Below, in pieces: positions 24,847-33,681 of a stretch of DNA of 57,491 nucleotides (within the stretch, counting starts at the first letter, position 1; each line of letters opens with the position of its first letter). The position numbers were made by a program, and so were the translations under genes. The notes under the pieces are model-generated. The model had not been told where the DNA came from and did no database searches. It saw nothing but the letters and a program-made list of their open reading frames with translations. This DNA is from Deltaproteobacteria bacterium (GTDB lineage: Bacteria; Desulfobacterota; Desulfobaccia; Desulfobaccales; Desulfobaccaceae), in NCBI GenBank assembly GCA_019309545.1, contig JAFDGA010000011.1, positions 1 through 57,491 on the forward strand, read 5' to 3'.

Positions 24847-26099
24847 TAGCCCTCCTGTGATAGGGGTTTACTGGTATGGGAAATTTCATCAGCCCGGAGT
24901 AGAGCATATTTGACCAGGGGTGGAGCGATCAGCTCATTAATGATTACCGAGCCGATCACCGCGCCCACTAAGATACTGGCCACCAGAGGTTGGGGAAAGA
25001 TCTCCCGGGCCGCCAGCACCAGACCGACCGTCACTCCGGCTTTGGGGAACAGGGCCAGTCCTAAATATTTTTTGATCACTTTTGGGGCGCGGGAGATTTG
25101 CCCTCCGACCCAGGCCCCCAATTCTTTGCCACTGATACGACAGATGATAATGGTTAGGGCCAGCAATCCGGCCGACTTGAATACCCCCAGGTCCAGATGG
25201 GCTCCGGCCAGCCCAAAAAAGAGGCCAAACAGCGGCTCTTCGATCTGTTCGATTACCATAAAAAAATCATGGTGCCGCCGCTCCAGGTTGACAATAATAA
25301 AGCCTACGACCATATTAGCCAGTAAGGGCGAGAGTCTTAATAAGATCGCCACTCCGCTGGTACTGAATAAAACACCCAGTATCACCATGAACAACGCTTC
25401 CCGCCGACGAACCAGGCGAGCCATAAATTTCAGACCCATGCCAGCCAATCCCCCCAGCAGCAGGGAGAAGCCTATCTCTCGTACTGGACTTACTATCATC
25501 CTGAGCCATGAAACTGCCTCGGGATTAATTAAGACATGAGCAGCAGTCTCGGCCAGGGCAAAAAAGATAATCGCTAAGCCGTCATCTAGGGCAATGACTC
25601 CCAGTAAGGTAGTAGTGAAGGGACCGCTGGCCCGCAGCTCAGCGATTATAGCCAGTACCGCTCCGGGAGCGGTGGCTACTGAGATGGCTCCGATTATCAG
25701 GGCCATGGGCAGGTAAGTAGCAAACAGTTGATAATCTGGCCCTCGAAGACCGGTTAACCAGGGCAAAGCCGGGGTCAGCAGAACCGCAGTGACCAGGAAG
25801 GCCCCGACCGCCTGGGAGACGGAGATCCATAGTATAATTTTTCCTAAACGCTTAAGGCGTTCGTAAACCAGACTGCCCCCGATGGAATAAGCGATAATAC
25901 CCAGGGCGATTTCGGTGATGATATAAAGATCTTCATCGATTACCCGACGCGACAAGATATTGGAAAAAGAGGGGCTAAGCAGCATGCCCGCCACCAGATA
26001 GCCGCTGATCCGGGGCAGATTGATGGCGTTAGCGGCCCGGCCTCCCCAATAACCTAGAATCAGCAATAGACCTACCGCCAGTAAGGGATGGCTGATCAT
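24846..26099 (-). CDS. cation:proton antiporter (CPA2/Kef-like membrane domain)
   Basis: The 417-residue protein has about 12 membrane segments. Typical features are the N-terminal GYWGGRAANAINLPRISGYL, then VAGMLLSP, a core helix with IGAISVATAPGAVLAII, and a second with LLGVIALDDGLAIIFFALAE holding the conserved Asp pair. I chose ATG at 26099, which overlaps the upstream CBS stop by 4 nt (ATGA); the frame is open to 26129. It lacks the RCK/TrkA regulatory domains of Kef, and separate CBS proteins flank it. Probable monovalent cation/H+ exchange. Confidence 0.87.
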   Translation of the reverse strand: MISHPLLAVGLLLILGYWGGRAANAINLPRISGYLVAGMLLSPSFSNILSRRVIDEDLYIITEIALGIIAYSIGGSLVYERLKRLGKIILWISVSQAVGAFLVTAVLLTPALPWLTGLRGPDYQLFATYLPMALIIGAISVATAPGAVLAIIAELRASGPFTTTLLGVIALDDGLAIIFFALAETAAHVLINPEAVSWLRMIVSPVREIGFSLLLGGLAGMGLKFMARLVRRREALFMVILGVLFSTSGVAILLRLSPLLANMVVGFIIVNLERRHHDFFMVIEQIEEPLFGLFFGLAGAHLDLGVFKSAGLLALTIIICRISGKELGAWVGGQISRAPKVIKKYLGLALFPKAGVTVGLVLAAREIFPQPLVASILVGAVIGSVIINELIAPPLVKYALLRADEISHTSKPLSQEG

Positions 26100-26569
26100 T
26101 GAAGCGCCTTTTCTCTCTTCTTGAGCCACAACTCCAAGAGGTCCAGGATATCGAGGTCAGCAATGACCCGGCCCTGCTGATCCAGGACCGGCAAGTCCCG
26201 GATATTACGTTCAATCATTCGGGCTAACACCTCGTGGAGGGTTTCCTGCTCCTGACAGCTGCTGATGTCGGGGTCCATTACATCTTCGGCCTTTTCCGAG
26301 GTGAAAAGTTCGGTAATATGTTCACTGACTACCATGATGTCACTGACTCGATCGGACAGATAAAATCGGAAGATCACATCCTTAAGCACATCCAATGATA
26401 TCGCACCTATGAGCTTCCCCTCCCCATCAACTACATAGACCATCCGCCGCCGGTGCCCTTTGACCATGGCCCGGACTACATCCTTCAAGGAAGCTCCTGG
26501 TGTGACTACCCCAAGTTGGGCCTGATGACCCAAAGAACTCAGAAATTCCCTGACCGTTATCCGTTCCAC
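26096..26569 (-). CDS. CBS-domain pair protein (upstream partner of the antiporter)
   Basis: The 157-residue protein has two CBS motifs (MVYVVDGEGKLIGAISLDVL and DLPVLDQQGRVIADLDILDL) linked by a helical stretch. An acidic segment (EDVMDPDISSCQEQE) precedes the second. It is the first gene of the three-gene minus-strand operon and is coupled by ATGA to the antiporter. It is a paralogue of the CBS gene at 24421. The two could form a heteromeric sensor on the cytoplasmic face of the exchanger. Confidence 0.88.
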   Translation of the reverse strand: MERITVREFLSSLGHQAQLGVVTPGASLKDVVRAMVKGHRRRMVYVVDGEGKLIGAISLDVLKDVIFRFYLSDRVSDIMVVSEHITELFTSEKAEDVMDPDISSCQEQETLHEVLARMIERNIRDLPVLDQQGRVIADLDILDLLELWLKKREKALQ

Positions 26570-26639
26570 TCGCTCTCCCCCGTCAAATGATCATATCCGC
26601 CATCCTGGCTCGGAGACAAATCAGCTTTTTTTTTATACA

Positions 26640-26849
26640 CTAAATCCGCTGTTGGTGCCTAACACATTTTAGCAACCGGCTGGACGCTGGGGTTCTTCTA
26701 TCCTGGTCTCTAAGGTGGCAAGCCGGAAGGTTATCCTCCACGTCATCAAAGTTCCTAAAGGCCTTATTGGCCAAATGTTTTTTCCGCAGGGCTTCCGAGA
26801 TATGTTCGGCAGGATTTAACTAGGGCTGCGGAGCGCAAGTTTGATCAGT
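26640..26849 (-). pseudogene. C-terminal remnant of an IS630-like transposase
   Basis: The minus strand from about 26837 encodes APQP, an in-frame stop, then LNPAEHISEALRKKHLANKAF and RNFDDVEDNLPA, the characteristic end of IS630/Tc1-type DDE transposases (LNPxE). Beyond that the homology shifts frame (LETRIEEPQR). There are thus at least one stop and one frameshift, and no upstream catalytic part. It lies between the CBS operon and the fur-like gene. Confidence 0.55.
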
Positions 26850-26939
26850 CTTAGGTTTTCCGGAACCTGCAATTTCTGGGAAACGTGCCAACCTACTCGT
26901 TGCTCCTCAGCTGCAAAGATATTATCTTCCCAGAATCTC

Positions 26940-26969
26940 TTGACAGAATCCCCCGTTGTCCTTTATATT
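26940..26969 (+). promoter_or_regulatory. promoter of the Fur-family gene
   Basis: A perfect TTGACA (26940-26945) is followed after 18 nt by TATATT (26964-26969), about 30 nt before the chosen ATG. AT-rich sequence around the -10 could hold a Fur-type operator, but I see no clean consensus box. Confidence 0.65.
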
Positions 26970-27001
26970 TGTATCTGAATCTCAATAAATTAAAAATTCA
27001 T

Positions 27002-27454
27002 ATGAAATCTGAGTTGGAAATCTTCAAGGAGTACATCCGGGGACGGGGGTTGCGGCAAACCCCGGAGCGGGAAAAGATCCTGCAGGAAATCGCCGCTATC
27101 CAGGGACATTTTGATGTGGATGGCCTGTATCTTCGCCTCCGGCGTCAGGGGATCAAGGTTTCCAAGGCCTCTATTTATCGAACCCTGCCGCTGCTGTTGG
27201 ATTGCGGATTGATCCGCGAAGTCGATTTCACCGATGGTCATTGGCATTATGAGTCCATCTATGGTCAGCCCCATCATTGCCACCTGCGCTGTCTGAATTG
27301 CGGGGCTATTGTCGAATTCGAGGATCCCTTGCTCACCTGTGTGGAGCAGAAACTGGCCTGGCGGTTCGGCTACCATATCAAAACCCACAACCTGGAGGTT
27401 CAAGGTATTTGCCCCAAGTGTCAGGAAAAGTGGATAACCGGCAATGACGGCTAA
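27002..27454 (+). CDS. Fur-family metalloregulator (Fur/PerR/Zur)
   Basis: Starting at ATG 27002 the protein has 150 residues. A winged helix spans about 10-80 (RGLRQTPEREKILQEI, then VSKASIYRTLPLLLDCGL), and a metal-binding dimerisation domain contains the HHCHLRCLNCG site (H91-C100) and a second CPKC (137-140). The two CxxC pairs form the structural zinc site of the family. Which metal or signal it senses cannot be told from sequence alone. The frame is open upstream to 26885, but the promoter at 26940-26969 rules that out. Confidence 0.9.
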   Translation: MKSELEIFKEYIRGRGLRQTPEREKILQEIAAIQGHFDVDGLYLRLRRQGIKVSKASIYRTLPLLLDCGLIREVDFTDGHWHYESIYGQPHHCHLRCLNCGAIVEFEDPLLTCVEQKLAWRFGYHIKTHNLEVQGICPKCQEKWITGNDG

Positions 27455-27470
27455 TGATTAGAGAACCCGA

Positions 27471-27506
27471 ACCGAAGCGGAGCAGATTTTAAGCAACCGC
27501 TTCGGT
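27471..27506. other. perfect 10-bp inverted repeat after the fur-like gene
   Basis: ACCGAAGCGG (27471-27480) and CCGCTTCGGT (27497-27506) are exact inverted repeats with a 16-nt loop and no T-run. It may be a Rho-dependent or 3'-end-stabilising hairpin. Confidence 0.5.
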
Positions 27507-27576
27507 CCTGTCGAAAGGCGGCCGATATATTTATTAGTTGAGCGTTTTCCTTAGGCAATTAGATAGAAACTTGTTG

Positions 27577-27602
27577 AGCAGGGAGTCCTCCCTGCTTTTT
27601 TA
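27577..27602 (+). terminator. Rho-independent terminator
   Basis: AGCAGGGAG (27577-27585) pairs with CTCCCTGCT (27588-27596) and is followed by six T residues. It ends transcription before the recD2 gene. Between it and 27731 I see no gene. Confidence 0.8.
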
Positions 27603-27731
27603 TGCCCCAAACCTGGTGACCGGGGCTAAAAAGTTCAAAGGCGGCTGCCGGGCGGCAATCTTCTCTTCTGGAAATTGTCGAATTCTGCTATCATGGAAGA
27701 AATACTCTATTTGCTTGGCTAGGCTATCGCG

Positions 27732-29939
27732 GTGACGTCAACTTTCCCGGAACCCTCGGATCATCATGATTTAGCCACTTTGACCGGACAGGTGGAGCGG
27801 ATCAGTTATACGCATCCGGTAAGCCACTTTACCGTGGCCCGCCTCAAGACCAGGGACCGTCCGGACTTGGTTACGGTGGTAGGGCGGCTTACCGGCATCC
27901 AGGCAGGGGAACAGGTGCGCCTCAAGGGTCGTTGGGTCTTTCACCCCCGCTTTGGTGAGCAGTTTCAGGTAGTCTGGTGGACCTCGGTGGTTCCGGCGAC
28001 CGCTACCGGAATACAAAAATATTTGGCCTCGGGCTTTATTCACGGCATCGGGCCAGAGCTGGCCAGGCGTCTGGTCAAACACTTCGGCGACCAGACCCTC
28101 GAGGTCATCGATAATGCCCCCCAACGATTACAGGAAGTAGAGGGTATTGGCAGCAAACGGGCCGCCCAGATCCAGGCGGCCTGGGAAACCCAAAAAGACA
28201 TCCGCGAGGTTATGCTGTTTCTCCAGGAGCATGGGGTGGGGGTGGCCTATGCCACTAAGATCTACAAACAATATGGTTCTCAGGCCATTCAGGTGGTCAG
28301 TGCCAACCCCTATCAATTGGCTACCGACGTTTATGGCATCGGCTTTCTCACTGCTGATCGTCTTGCCGCCCGCCTCAACATCGATCGCCAGTCCCCGCTC
28401 CGCTTGGCTGCCGGTCTCATCTATACCCTGGACCAACTGGCTTTGCAGGGGCATGTCTATGCTCCCCGCCAACTTTTGATTGATAAGGCCCAAGAGTTAT
28501 TGGAAGCCGAAGCTCCGCCCCTGGAGGCAGCCTTGGAAAGCCAGGCGCAAACAGGCCACCTGGTGATTGAGTCTTGGGAAGGTGGAGAGGAACGCATCTA
28601 CCGCAGACCCTTTTTTGTGGCCGAAACCGGCATTGCCCATTTGCTGGCCCGGCTGCAGCAGGGACCTGGCTTAGAGCGGCCGCTGGCCCTGGATCAGGCC
28701 CTGGAATGGGCGCAAAATCGCCGCCGCCTGGAGTTATCAGCGGAGCAAGCTCAGGCAGTGACCAGTGCCCTGACCGAAAAGGTGCTGGTGATTACTGGAG
28801 GGCCGGGAACCGGCAAGACCACCATTATCAGCTGTATCCGGGATATCTACCGGTCCCTGGGGGCCCGGGTGACCCTATTGGCCCCTACCGGCCGGGCCGC
28901 CAAGCGGTTGTCTGAGGCTACTGGCGGCGAGGCCTCGACCATCCATCGCTGCCTGGAATTTTCGCCCCAGACCGGCGGCTTCCGTCATAATGCCGCCCAG
29001 CCTTTGAAGACCGATGTGGTCATTGTCGACGAGGTTTCTATGGTGGATACTATCCTGATGTACCATCTGTTGAAGGCCTTGCCGGTCGCCGCTCGTGTCA
29101 TTCTGGTCGGCGACGCCCACCAATTGCCCTCGGTAGGTCCGGGTAATGTCCTCAAAGATCTTATCGATTCGCGGGTCATCCCGGTCGCTCAGTTGCGAGA
29201 AATCTATCGGCAGGCCCGCCAGAGTCTGATTGTCATAAATGCCCACCGAATAAACCAGGGGCATTTCCCGATTTTCCCTTGTCAGTCCCAACATGCTGAT
29301 TTCTTTTTCCTGGAGATTGACGATCCGGAAGTGCTCCGGGACCGGCTGCTGGAGGTGGTGGTAAAGAGGCTCCCCCGACAGTATGGTTTTGATCCGGTGA
29401 AGGATATTCAAGTCCTGACCCCCATGCATCGGGGGGTGGTCGGGGTTCAAAATCTTAACCAGGAATTACAAAAGCAACTCAATCGTATTGCCCCGGCCTG
29501 GGAACGGGGCGGTCGGACATTTAAATTACATGATAAAGTCATGCAATTGCGCAATAACTATGATAAAGAGGTATTCAACGGGGATATCGGCCGGGTGAGC
29601 GGCTTTGATGCCGTCAACAACTTGCTCAGGGTTGATTTTGAGGGTCGGGAAGTGGTTTACGAGCCGGCGGAATGGGATGAAATTACCCTGGCCTACGCCA
29701 TCTCGATCCATAAAGCTCAGGGAAACGAGTTCCCGGCGGTGGCCATTGCCCTTACCACTCAACATTATCTGATGCTCCAACGGAATCTGCTTTACACCGC
29801 GGTTACCCGAGGGAAACAGCTGGTAATCCTATTGGGTAGTAAAAAAGCCTTGAGCATGGCCATCAGGAATGATCGGCCTTTAAAACGCTATTCTGGCCTG
29901 GCGGCTCGTCTGCGTCAGAGCCTGACCGGACCGGTTTAA
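27732..29939 (+). CDS. recD2: RecD-like ATP-dependent DNA helicase (RecD2, SF1B)
   Basis: The 735-residue protein has an N-terminal OB-like domain (LTGQVERISYTHPVSHFTVA). Tandem helix-hairpin-helix motifs follow (GFIHGIGPELARRLVKHFG; VEGIGSKRAAQIQAAW). The SF1B motor then shows Walker A GGPGTGKTT (Lys362), VDEVSMVDT, VGDAHQLPSVGPGNVLKDL and the C-terminal AYAISIHKAQGNEFP (motif V/VI region). This is the RecD2 architecture of bacteria that use RecD outside a RecBCD complex, and no recB or recC is nearby. Start GTG 27732. Confidence 0.92.
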   Translation: MTSTFPEPSDHHDLATLTGQVERISYTHPVSHFTVARLKTRDRPDLVTVVGRLTGIQAGEQVRLKGRWVFHPRFGEQFQVVWWTSVVPATATGIQKYLASGFIHGIGPELARRLVKHFGDQTLEVIDNAPQRLQEVEGIGSKRAAQIQAAWETQKDIREVMLFLQEHGVGVAYATKIYKQYGSQAIQVVSANPYQLATDVYGIGFLTADRLAARLNIDRQSPLRLAAGLIYTLDQLALQGHVYAPRQLLIDKAQELLEAEAPPLEAALESQAQTGHLVIESWEGGEERIYRRPFFVAETGIAHLLARLQQGPGLERPLALDQALEWAQNRRRLELSAEQAQAVTSALTEKVLVITGGPGTGKTTIISCIRDIYRSLGARVTLLAPTGRAAKRLSEATGGEASTIHRCLEFSPQTGGFRHNAAQPLKTDVVIVDEVSMVDTILMYHLLKALPVAARVILVGDAHQLPSVGPGNVLKDLIDSRVIPVAQLREIYRQARQSLIVINAHRINQGHFPIFPCQSQHADFFFLEIDDPEVLRDRLLEVVVKRLPRQYGFDPVKDIQVLTPMHRGVVGVQNLNQELQKQLNRIAPAWERGGRTFKLHDKVMQLRNNYDKEVFNGDIGRVSGFDAVNNLLRVDFEGREVVYEPAEWDEITLAYAISIHKAQGNEFPAVAIALTTQHYLMLQRNLLYTAVTRGKQLVILLGSKKALSMAIRNDRPLKRYSGLAARLRQSLTGPV

Positions 29940-29945
29940 AAGTCC

Positions 29946-29973
29946 TTGACATTTTATCCTCATGGAATAAAAT
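29946..29973 (+). promoter_or_regulatory. promoter of the zapB-like / zapA / 6S RNA unit
   Basis: A perfect TTGACA (29946-29951) is followed after 16 nt by TAAAAT (29968-29973), 31 nt before the GTG of the zapB-like gene. It lies only a few bases after the recD2 stop. Confidence 0.7.
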
Positions 29974-30003
29974 CAAACCATACAAATTAAAGGGGAAGCG
30001 AGA

Positions 30004-30240
30004 GTGTCCATAGAGCTCTTTGAAGTCTTGGAGAATAGACTGGAACAGATCCTCACTCAGTATCAGACCTTGAAATCGGATAATGCCTCTCTACTCAAAT
30101 CTCTACAGGAAAAGGAGCAGGCTCTCAAGGAAAGTCAGGAAACCCTGGAAAAAATGGGCCGAGAGCGGGAGCTGGTACGGCAGCGCATAGATCAGCTCTT
30201 GGCTAAATTAGGCAGCCTCGGCGCCGAAGCACAGGAGTAA
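30004..30240 (+). CDS. small coiled-coil protein, ZapB-like
   Basis: The 78-residue protein is predicted to be one long coiled coil: heptad-like Leu, Ile and Val throughout (LENRLEQILTQYQTLKSDNA, then SLLKSLQEKEQALKESQETL), with no Cys and no membrane helix. ZapB, a Z-ring-associated coiled coil, has this length and composition, and the gene sits 10 nt before zapA, so a division role is likely. The start is GTG at 30004 after AAAGGGGAAGCGAGA. Sequence identity to true ZapB cannot be judged by eye. Confidence 0.7.
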   Translation: MSIELFEVLENRLEQILTQYQTLKSDNASLLKSLQEKEQALKESQETLEKMGRERELVRQRIDQLLAKLGSLGAEAQE

Positions 30241-30250
30241 TTATTTACTG

Positions 30251-30550
30251 GTGCCGGAAACAATAAAAATCGAGATACTGGGACGGCCTATCACCCTGAA
30301 AAGCGACGCGCCCCCCGCCCGGGTGGAGCTCATTACCCAAATGGTGGACGACAAGATTAAAGAAATCAGGCAGGCCTTGCCCTCTATATCTCCCCTAGAG
30401 GTAGCCATTATGGCTGCCCTCAATCTGGCTTATGAATATCTAGAAACCAAGGAGGAATACCAGCAACTCCAAAGGGAAGTCGAAACTAAATCACAACGTT
30501 TAATTAAATTAATCGAGACGCGCAGTTCGCTTCCCCTGCAGTGCTCGTGA
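30251..30550 (+). CDS. zapA: cell division protein ZapA
   Basis: The 99-residue protein begins IKIEILGRPITLKSDAP, the beta-hairpin head of ZapA. MVDDKIKEIRQAL and a C-terminal coiled coil (ALNLAYEYLETKEEYQQLQR and onward) follow. ZapA crosslinks FtsZ filaments in the Z ring. The start is GTG 30251. The 6S RNA gene follows 10-20 nt after its stop, the common arrangement in proteobacteria and some other phyla. Confidence 0.88.
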   Translation: MPETIKIEILGRPITLKSDAPPARVELITQMVDDKIKEIRQALPSISPLEVAIMAALNLAYEYLETKEEYQQLQREVETKSQRLIKLIETRSSLPLQCS

Positions 30551-30560
30551 TTAACAGATT

Positions 30561-30740
30561 AGTTGTTGTTCCAACACTACCAAACCGGGTTTCGGGTGGA
30601 CTCCGGTGTGCACGACCCGAGAGGGAAAGCCTAAAGGAGCAACCATAGAGACCCACTTGAACTTTAGAGGTTCAAAACTTCCTGTTAACACGGCATCAAT
30701 GGTGGGGGAAGCGAAATTATTTAGGCCAGGTCGGACTAGT
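30561..30740 (+). ncRNA. ssrS: 6S RNA
   Basis: The region directly after zapA has the 6S features. The 5' half contains GGTGGACTCCGGTGTGCACG and CGAGAGGGAAAGCCTAAA. The 3' half has CCACTTGAACTTTAGAGGTT, then CAAAACTTCC and CGGCATC, matching the conserved stretch of proteobacterial 6S RNAs (GAAGCCTTAAA, then CACCTTGAAC...GGGTTCAAG and GGCGGCATC). TTCC near 30569 and GGAA near 30707 can close the terminal stem. It would bind the housekeeping RNA polymerase. The boundaries are approximate. Confidence 0.7.
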
Positions 30741-31217
30741 ATTATCTAAGTGGAAGCCGAGACTGGAAAAACGGGATTTGAAGTGCCCGGGGGCGGTTTG
30801 GAGAACAATCTGGCCCCGACAGACCAGTTATTCTATTACCACCTGCGGGGATGGTTCAAAATACCTAATAAGATCTTGTGGAGGTAAAAACCTCACCCGG
30901 GTTGAGGGATACTATCCTCACCCAGGCAAGGTCAGGCTTAAGAAAGGAGGGAAATAAGAGTCTGTACCGCGCCGGGGTATCATTTACCTCGAGCAATATC
31001 TTCGTGCAGTTCATAGACCCGAGTTAATTTTAACTATGAGCGGTGAACCGCTTGTCTATTTAATTACCCGCCCCTGTTAGCCAGCCTCGCGCGGCTTTCT
31101 ATCGCGTCTATCCCTTCTCTTAAATTCATAATAAAAAGTTTTGAAATAAATTTCACATAATCTGTCCTCAAGACTTGCTGAGGAGCAGTAGTAATAATCA
31201 AGGAGGGAAGAAATCTT
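30741..31217 (+). other. structured non-coding region between 6S RNA and rny
   Basis: No convincing ORF occurs in about 480 nt. Several hairpins stand out: GGGGC...GCCCC near 30789-30817, GGAGGT...ACCTC near 30880-30894, GGGTTGAGG...CCTCACCC near 30899-30924, and a three-way-junction-like element at 31014-31058. In that element TAGAC/GTCTA encloses AGTTAA/TTAACT and GCGG-TGAA-CCGC. TCCTCA/TGAGGA at 31165-31184 lies just before the rny ribosome-binding site. It may be a long rny leader or a separate RNA. No known riboswitch class is recognised. Confidence 0.45.
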
Positions 31218-32789
31218 ATGGGTTGGCCGGTGGCATCGACCACACTGCTCTTTTTAGTAGTGGCTGGAGGCTTGGGTCTGCTGGCCGGCTTCTACCTCCG
31301 CAAAATTATCCTGGAATCCCGGATCAAATCTGTGGAGAGCCTGGCTAAAAAAATGTTGGACGAGGCCAGGAAAGAGGCCGATGGTATTCGGAAGGAAGCC
31401 AGTCTTCAGGCAAAAGACCAGCTTTACCAATTAAAAGTTGATTTCGACAAGGAGGCTCGGGAACGTCGACTGGAACTTAATATCTTGGAAAAGCGGCTTC
31501 TGCAAAAGGAAGAGCACCTGGAACGCAAAACCGCTACCCTGGACAGCAAAGACTCAGAATTGGCCAAGCGAGAAAAAGCGGTGGCCAAAATCGAGAAGGC
31601 GCTCCAGGACCAGGAGAACCGATATCAACAATTAATTCAGGAACAAAAAAACCAGTTGGAGCGGCTGGCCGGCATCAGTTCGGAAGAGGCCCGCAGTCTT
31701 TTACTTCAGGCTTTGGAACGGGAAGTGCGCAGCGATGCCGCTCGCCTAGTCAAAAGAATCGAGGCTGAGGCCCGGGAACTGGCGGATAAAAAAGCCAAAG
31801 AGATTATTGCCTTGGCCATTAAACGCTATGCCGGTGATTATGTGGCCGAACAGACGGTGTCGGTGGTGAATCTGCCCAATGAGGAAATGAAAGGACGCAT
31901 CATCGGTCGGGAAGGCCGCAATATCCGGGCTATCGAAGCTGCCACTGGCATTGACGTTATCATTGACGATACCCCGGAGGCGGTAATCCTCTCGGGGTTC
32001 AACCCGGTCCGTCGGGAAGTAGCCCGTCTGTCTTTAGAACGACTGATTTTTGATGGTCGCATCCATCCTGCCCGCATTGAAGAAATCGTCGAAAAGGTAA
32101 CCCAGGAGATGGAGGTCAATGTGCGGGAAGCCGGGGAGGAAGCGGCTTTCGACGTCGGGGTGCACGGTCTTCATCCGGAATTGATCAAATTACTGGGTAA
32201 ATTGAAATATCGCACCAGTTTTGCTCAAAATGTCCTGCAGCATTCCAAGGAGGTGGCCTTTCTGTGCGGCATCATGGCCGCCGAACTGGGAGTTAATGTC
32301 AAGCAGGCCAAACGGGCCGGACTGCTGCATGATGTGGGAAAGGCGGTGGATCATGAAATCGAAGGGCCACATGCCCTGATTGGGGCCGAACTGGCGAAAC
32401 GCTATGGCGAATCTGCCAAGGTGGTGCACGCCATCGCCGCTCACCACGAGGATACCCCTCCCGAAAGTCTGTTGGCTGTCTTGGTGCAGGCCGCCGACAC
32501 TCTGTCCGGGGCCCGTCCTGGAGCACGGCGGGAAATGTTAGAGTCTTATGTCAAGCGCCTGGAGGACCTGGAGAAGATCGCCCGGTCGTTTAACGGGGTC
32601 AGTAAGACTTATGCCATCCAGGCGGGCCGGGAAGTCCGCCTGATCGTCGACAGCGACCAGCTCAGCGATGAGGAGGCGGTCTTGTTGAGCCGCGAAGTGG
32701 CCAAAGAAATCGAGAAGAAGCTGACCTATCCCGGCCAGATCAAGGTCACGGTCATCCGCGAGACCCGGGCCGTGGAATATGCCCGTTAA
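31218..32789 (+). CDS. rny: ribonuclease Y
   Basis: The 523-residue endoribonuclease has the Rny layout. One N-terminal membrane helix (about 6-26) is followed by a long coiled coil rich in Lys and Glu (about 30-200), a KH domain ([20 protein letters not shown]), an HD domain ([12 protein letters not shown], His371-Asp372) and a C-terminal domain. It initiates mRNA decay at the membrane. The ATG at 31218 is preceded by AAGGAGGGAAG. It is followed by ymdB, its usual neighbour. Confidence 0.94.
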   Translation: MGWPVASTTLLFLVVAGGLGLLAGFYLRKIILESRIKSVESLAKKMLDEARKEADGIRKEASLQAKDQLYQLKVDFDKEARERRLELNILEKRLLQKEEHLERKTATLDSKDSELAKREKAVAKIEKALQDQENRYQQLIQEQKNQLERLAGISSEEARSLLLQALEREVRSDAARLVKRIEAEARELADKKAKEIIALAIKRYAGDYVAEQTVSVVNLPNEEMKGRIIGREGRNIRAIEAATGIDVIIDDTPEAVILSGFNPVRREVARLSLERLIFDGRIHPARIEEIVEKVTQEMEVNVREAGEEAAFDVGVHGLHPELIKLLGKLKYRTSFAQNVLQHSKEVAFLCGIMAAELGVNVKQAKRAGLLHDVGKAVDHEIEGPHALIGAELAKRYGESAKVVHAIAAHHEDTPPESLLAVLVQAADTLSGARPGARREMLESYVKRLEDLEKIARSFNGVSKTYAIQAGREVRLIVDSDQLSDEEAVLLSREVAKEIEKKLTYPGQIKVTVIRETRAVEYAR

Positions 32790-32866
32790 GGAGTTTTTGA
32801 TTGTTAGTTTTGGTTATTTCCTTTAAAACTTTGAACTAAAAACTTTAAACTGAGCCGTGCCCTTTT

Positions 32867-33646
32867 ATGAAAATCTTTTTTATCGGCGATATCATGGGAG
32901 CGCCGGGACGGCGGGCCATTGCCCAGCTGCTCCACAAAGTGGTTGACCGATATCAGATTGATCTGGTAGTGGCCAATGGTGAAAATGTGGCCGGTGGCAT
33001 CGGCATTACTCCGGTGCTGGCGGACCAACTGCTGGGGCAAGGCATTGATATCCTGACCAGCGGTAATCATCTCTGGAAGCATAAAGAAATACTCCCGTAT
33101 CTGGCCGCCAATAACCGACTGTTGCGGCCGGCCAATTATCCTCCGGGAACCCCGGGAGAGGGATTAACCGTCGTCGAAACCGCCGCGGGAGAACCGGCGG
33201 CCATCATCAATCTGGAAGGCCGGGTCTTTATGAGCGCCCTGGATTGCCCCTTTCGCTGCGCGGACCAGGTGCTGGCCACTCTCCCCCCACAGGTCCGGGT
33301 TATTCTGGTGGATATGCATGCCGAAGCCACCAGCGAAAAGCAGGCCTTGGGATGGTATCTGGATGGCCGGGTCAGTGCCGTAATCGGCACTCATACCCAC
33401 GTCCAGACCGCGGATGAGCGTATTTTACCACGAGGCACCGGATACCTCACTGATGCGGGTTTTACCGGTTCCTGCGATTCGGTGATCGGCATGAAGAGAG
33501 AAGTTATTATCGAACGCTTCTTGACTCAACGCCCCCAACAATTTAAAGTAGCCACTCAAAATATTCAGTTACAGGGGGTGGTTTTAACCATCAGTCCCGA
33601 GGGGCGATGCCTTGATTTGACCAGGATTCAGTTACCCCTGGACTGA
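32867..33646 (+). CDS. ymdB: YmdB-family metallophosphoesterase (TIGR00282)
   Basis: The 259-residue enzyme has the dimetal phosphoesterase motifs of YmdB: FIGDIMGAPGRRA (Asp8), NGENVAGGIGIT, LTSGNHLWKHKE, DMHAEATSEKQALGW and GTHTHVQTADERILP. The B. subtilis enzyme hydrolyses 2',3'-cyclic nucleotides and affects motility and biofilm mRNA levels. It lies 77 nt after rny. The gap contains only low-complexity T-rich and A-rich sequence. Confidence 0.92.
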   Translation: MKIFFIGDIMGAPGRRAIAQLLHKVVDRYQIDLVVANGENVAGGIGITPVLADQLLGQGIDILTSGNHLWKHKEILPYLAANNRLLRPANYPPGTPGEGLTVVETAAGEPAAIINLEGRVFMSALDCPFRCADQVLATLPPQVRVILVDMHAEATSEKQALGWYLDGRVSAVIGTHTHVQTADERILPRGTGYLTDAGFTGSCDSVIGMKREVIIERFLTQRPQQFKVATQNIQLQGVVLTISPEGRCLDLTRIQLPLD

Positions 33647-33681
33647 TAAATATTTTAAAGGGAATCGCCGGAGTAATTAAA

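Noticed and set aside
26885-27001. N-terminal extension of the Fur-family gene
   Set aside because: It would run through the -35/-10 promoter at 26940-26969 and is not family-like.
27538-27735. 65-residue plus-strand ORF before recD2
   Set aside because: It passes through a clear terminator hairpin with a T-run and has no ribosome-binding site.
30920-31026. Short leader peptide after AAAGGAGGGAAA near 30941
   Set aside because: A ribosome-binding-site-like sequence is present, but no ATG, GTG or TTG follows at a usable distance.
32790-32866. Small RNA between rny and ymdB
   Set aside because: Only low-complexity T-rich and A-rich text (TTTTGATTGTTAG and similar) with no stable stem; the same type of low-complexity text occurs at 51770-51845.
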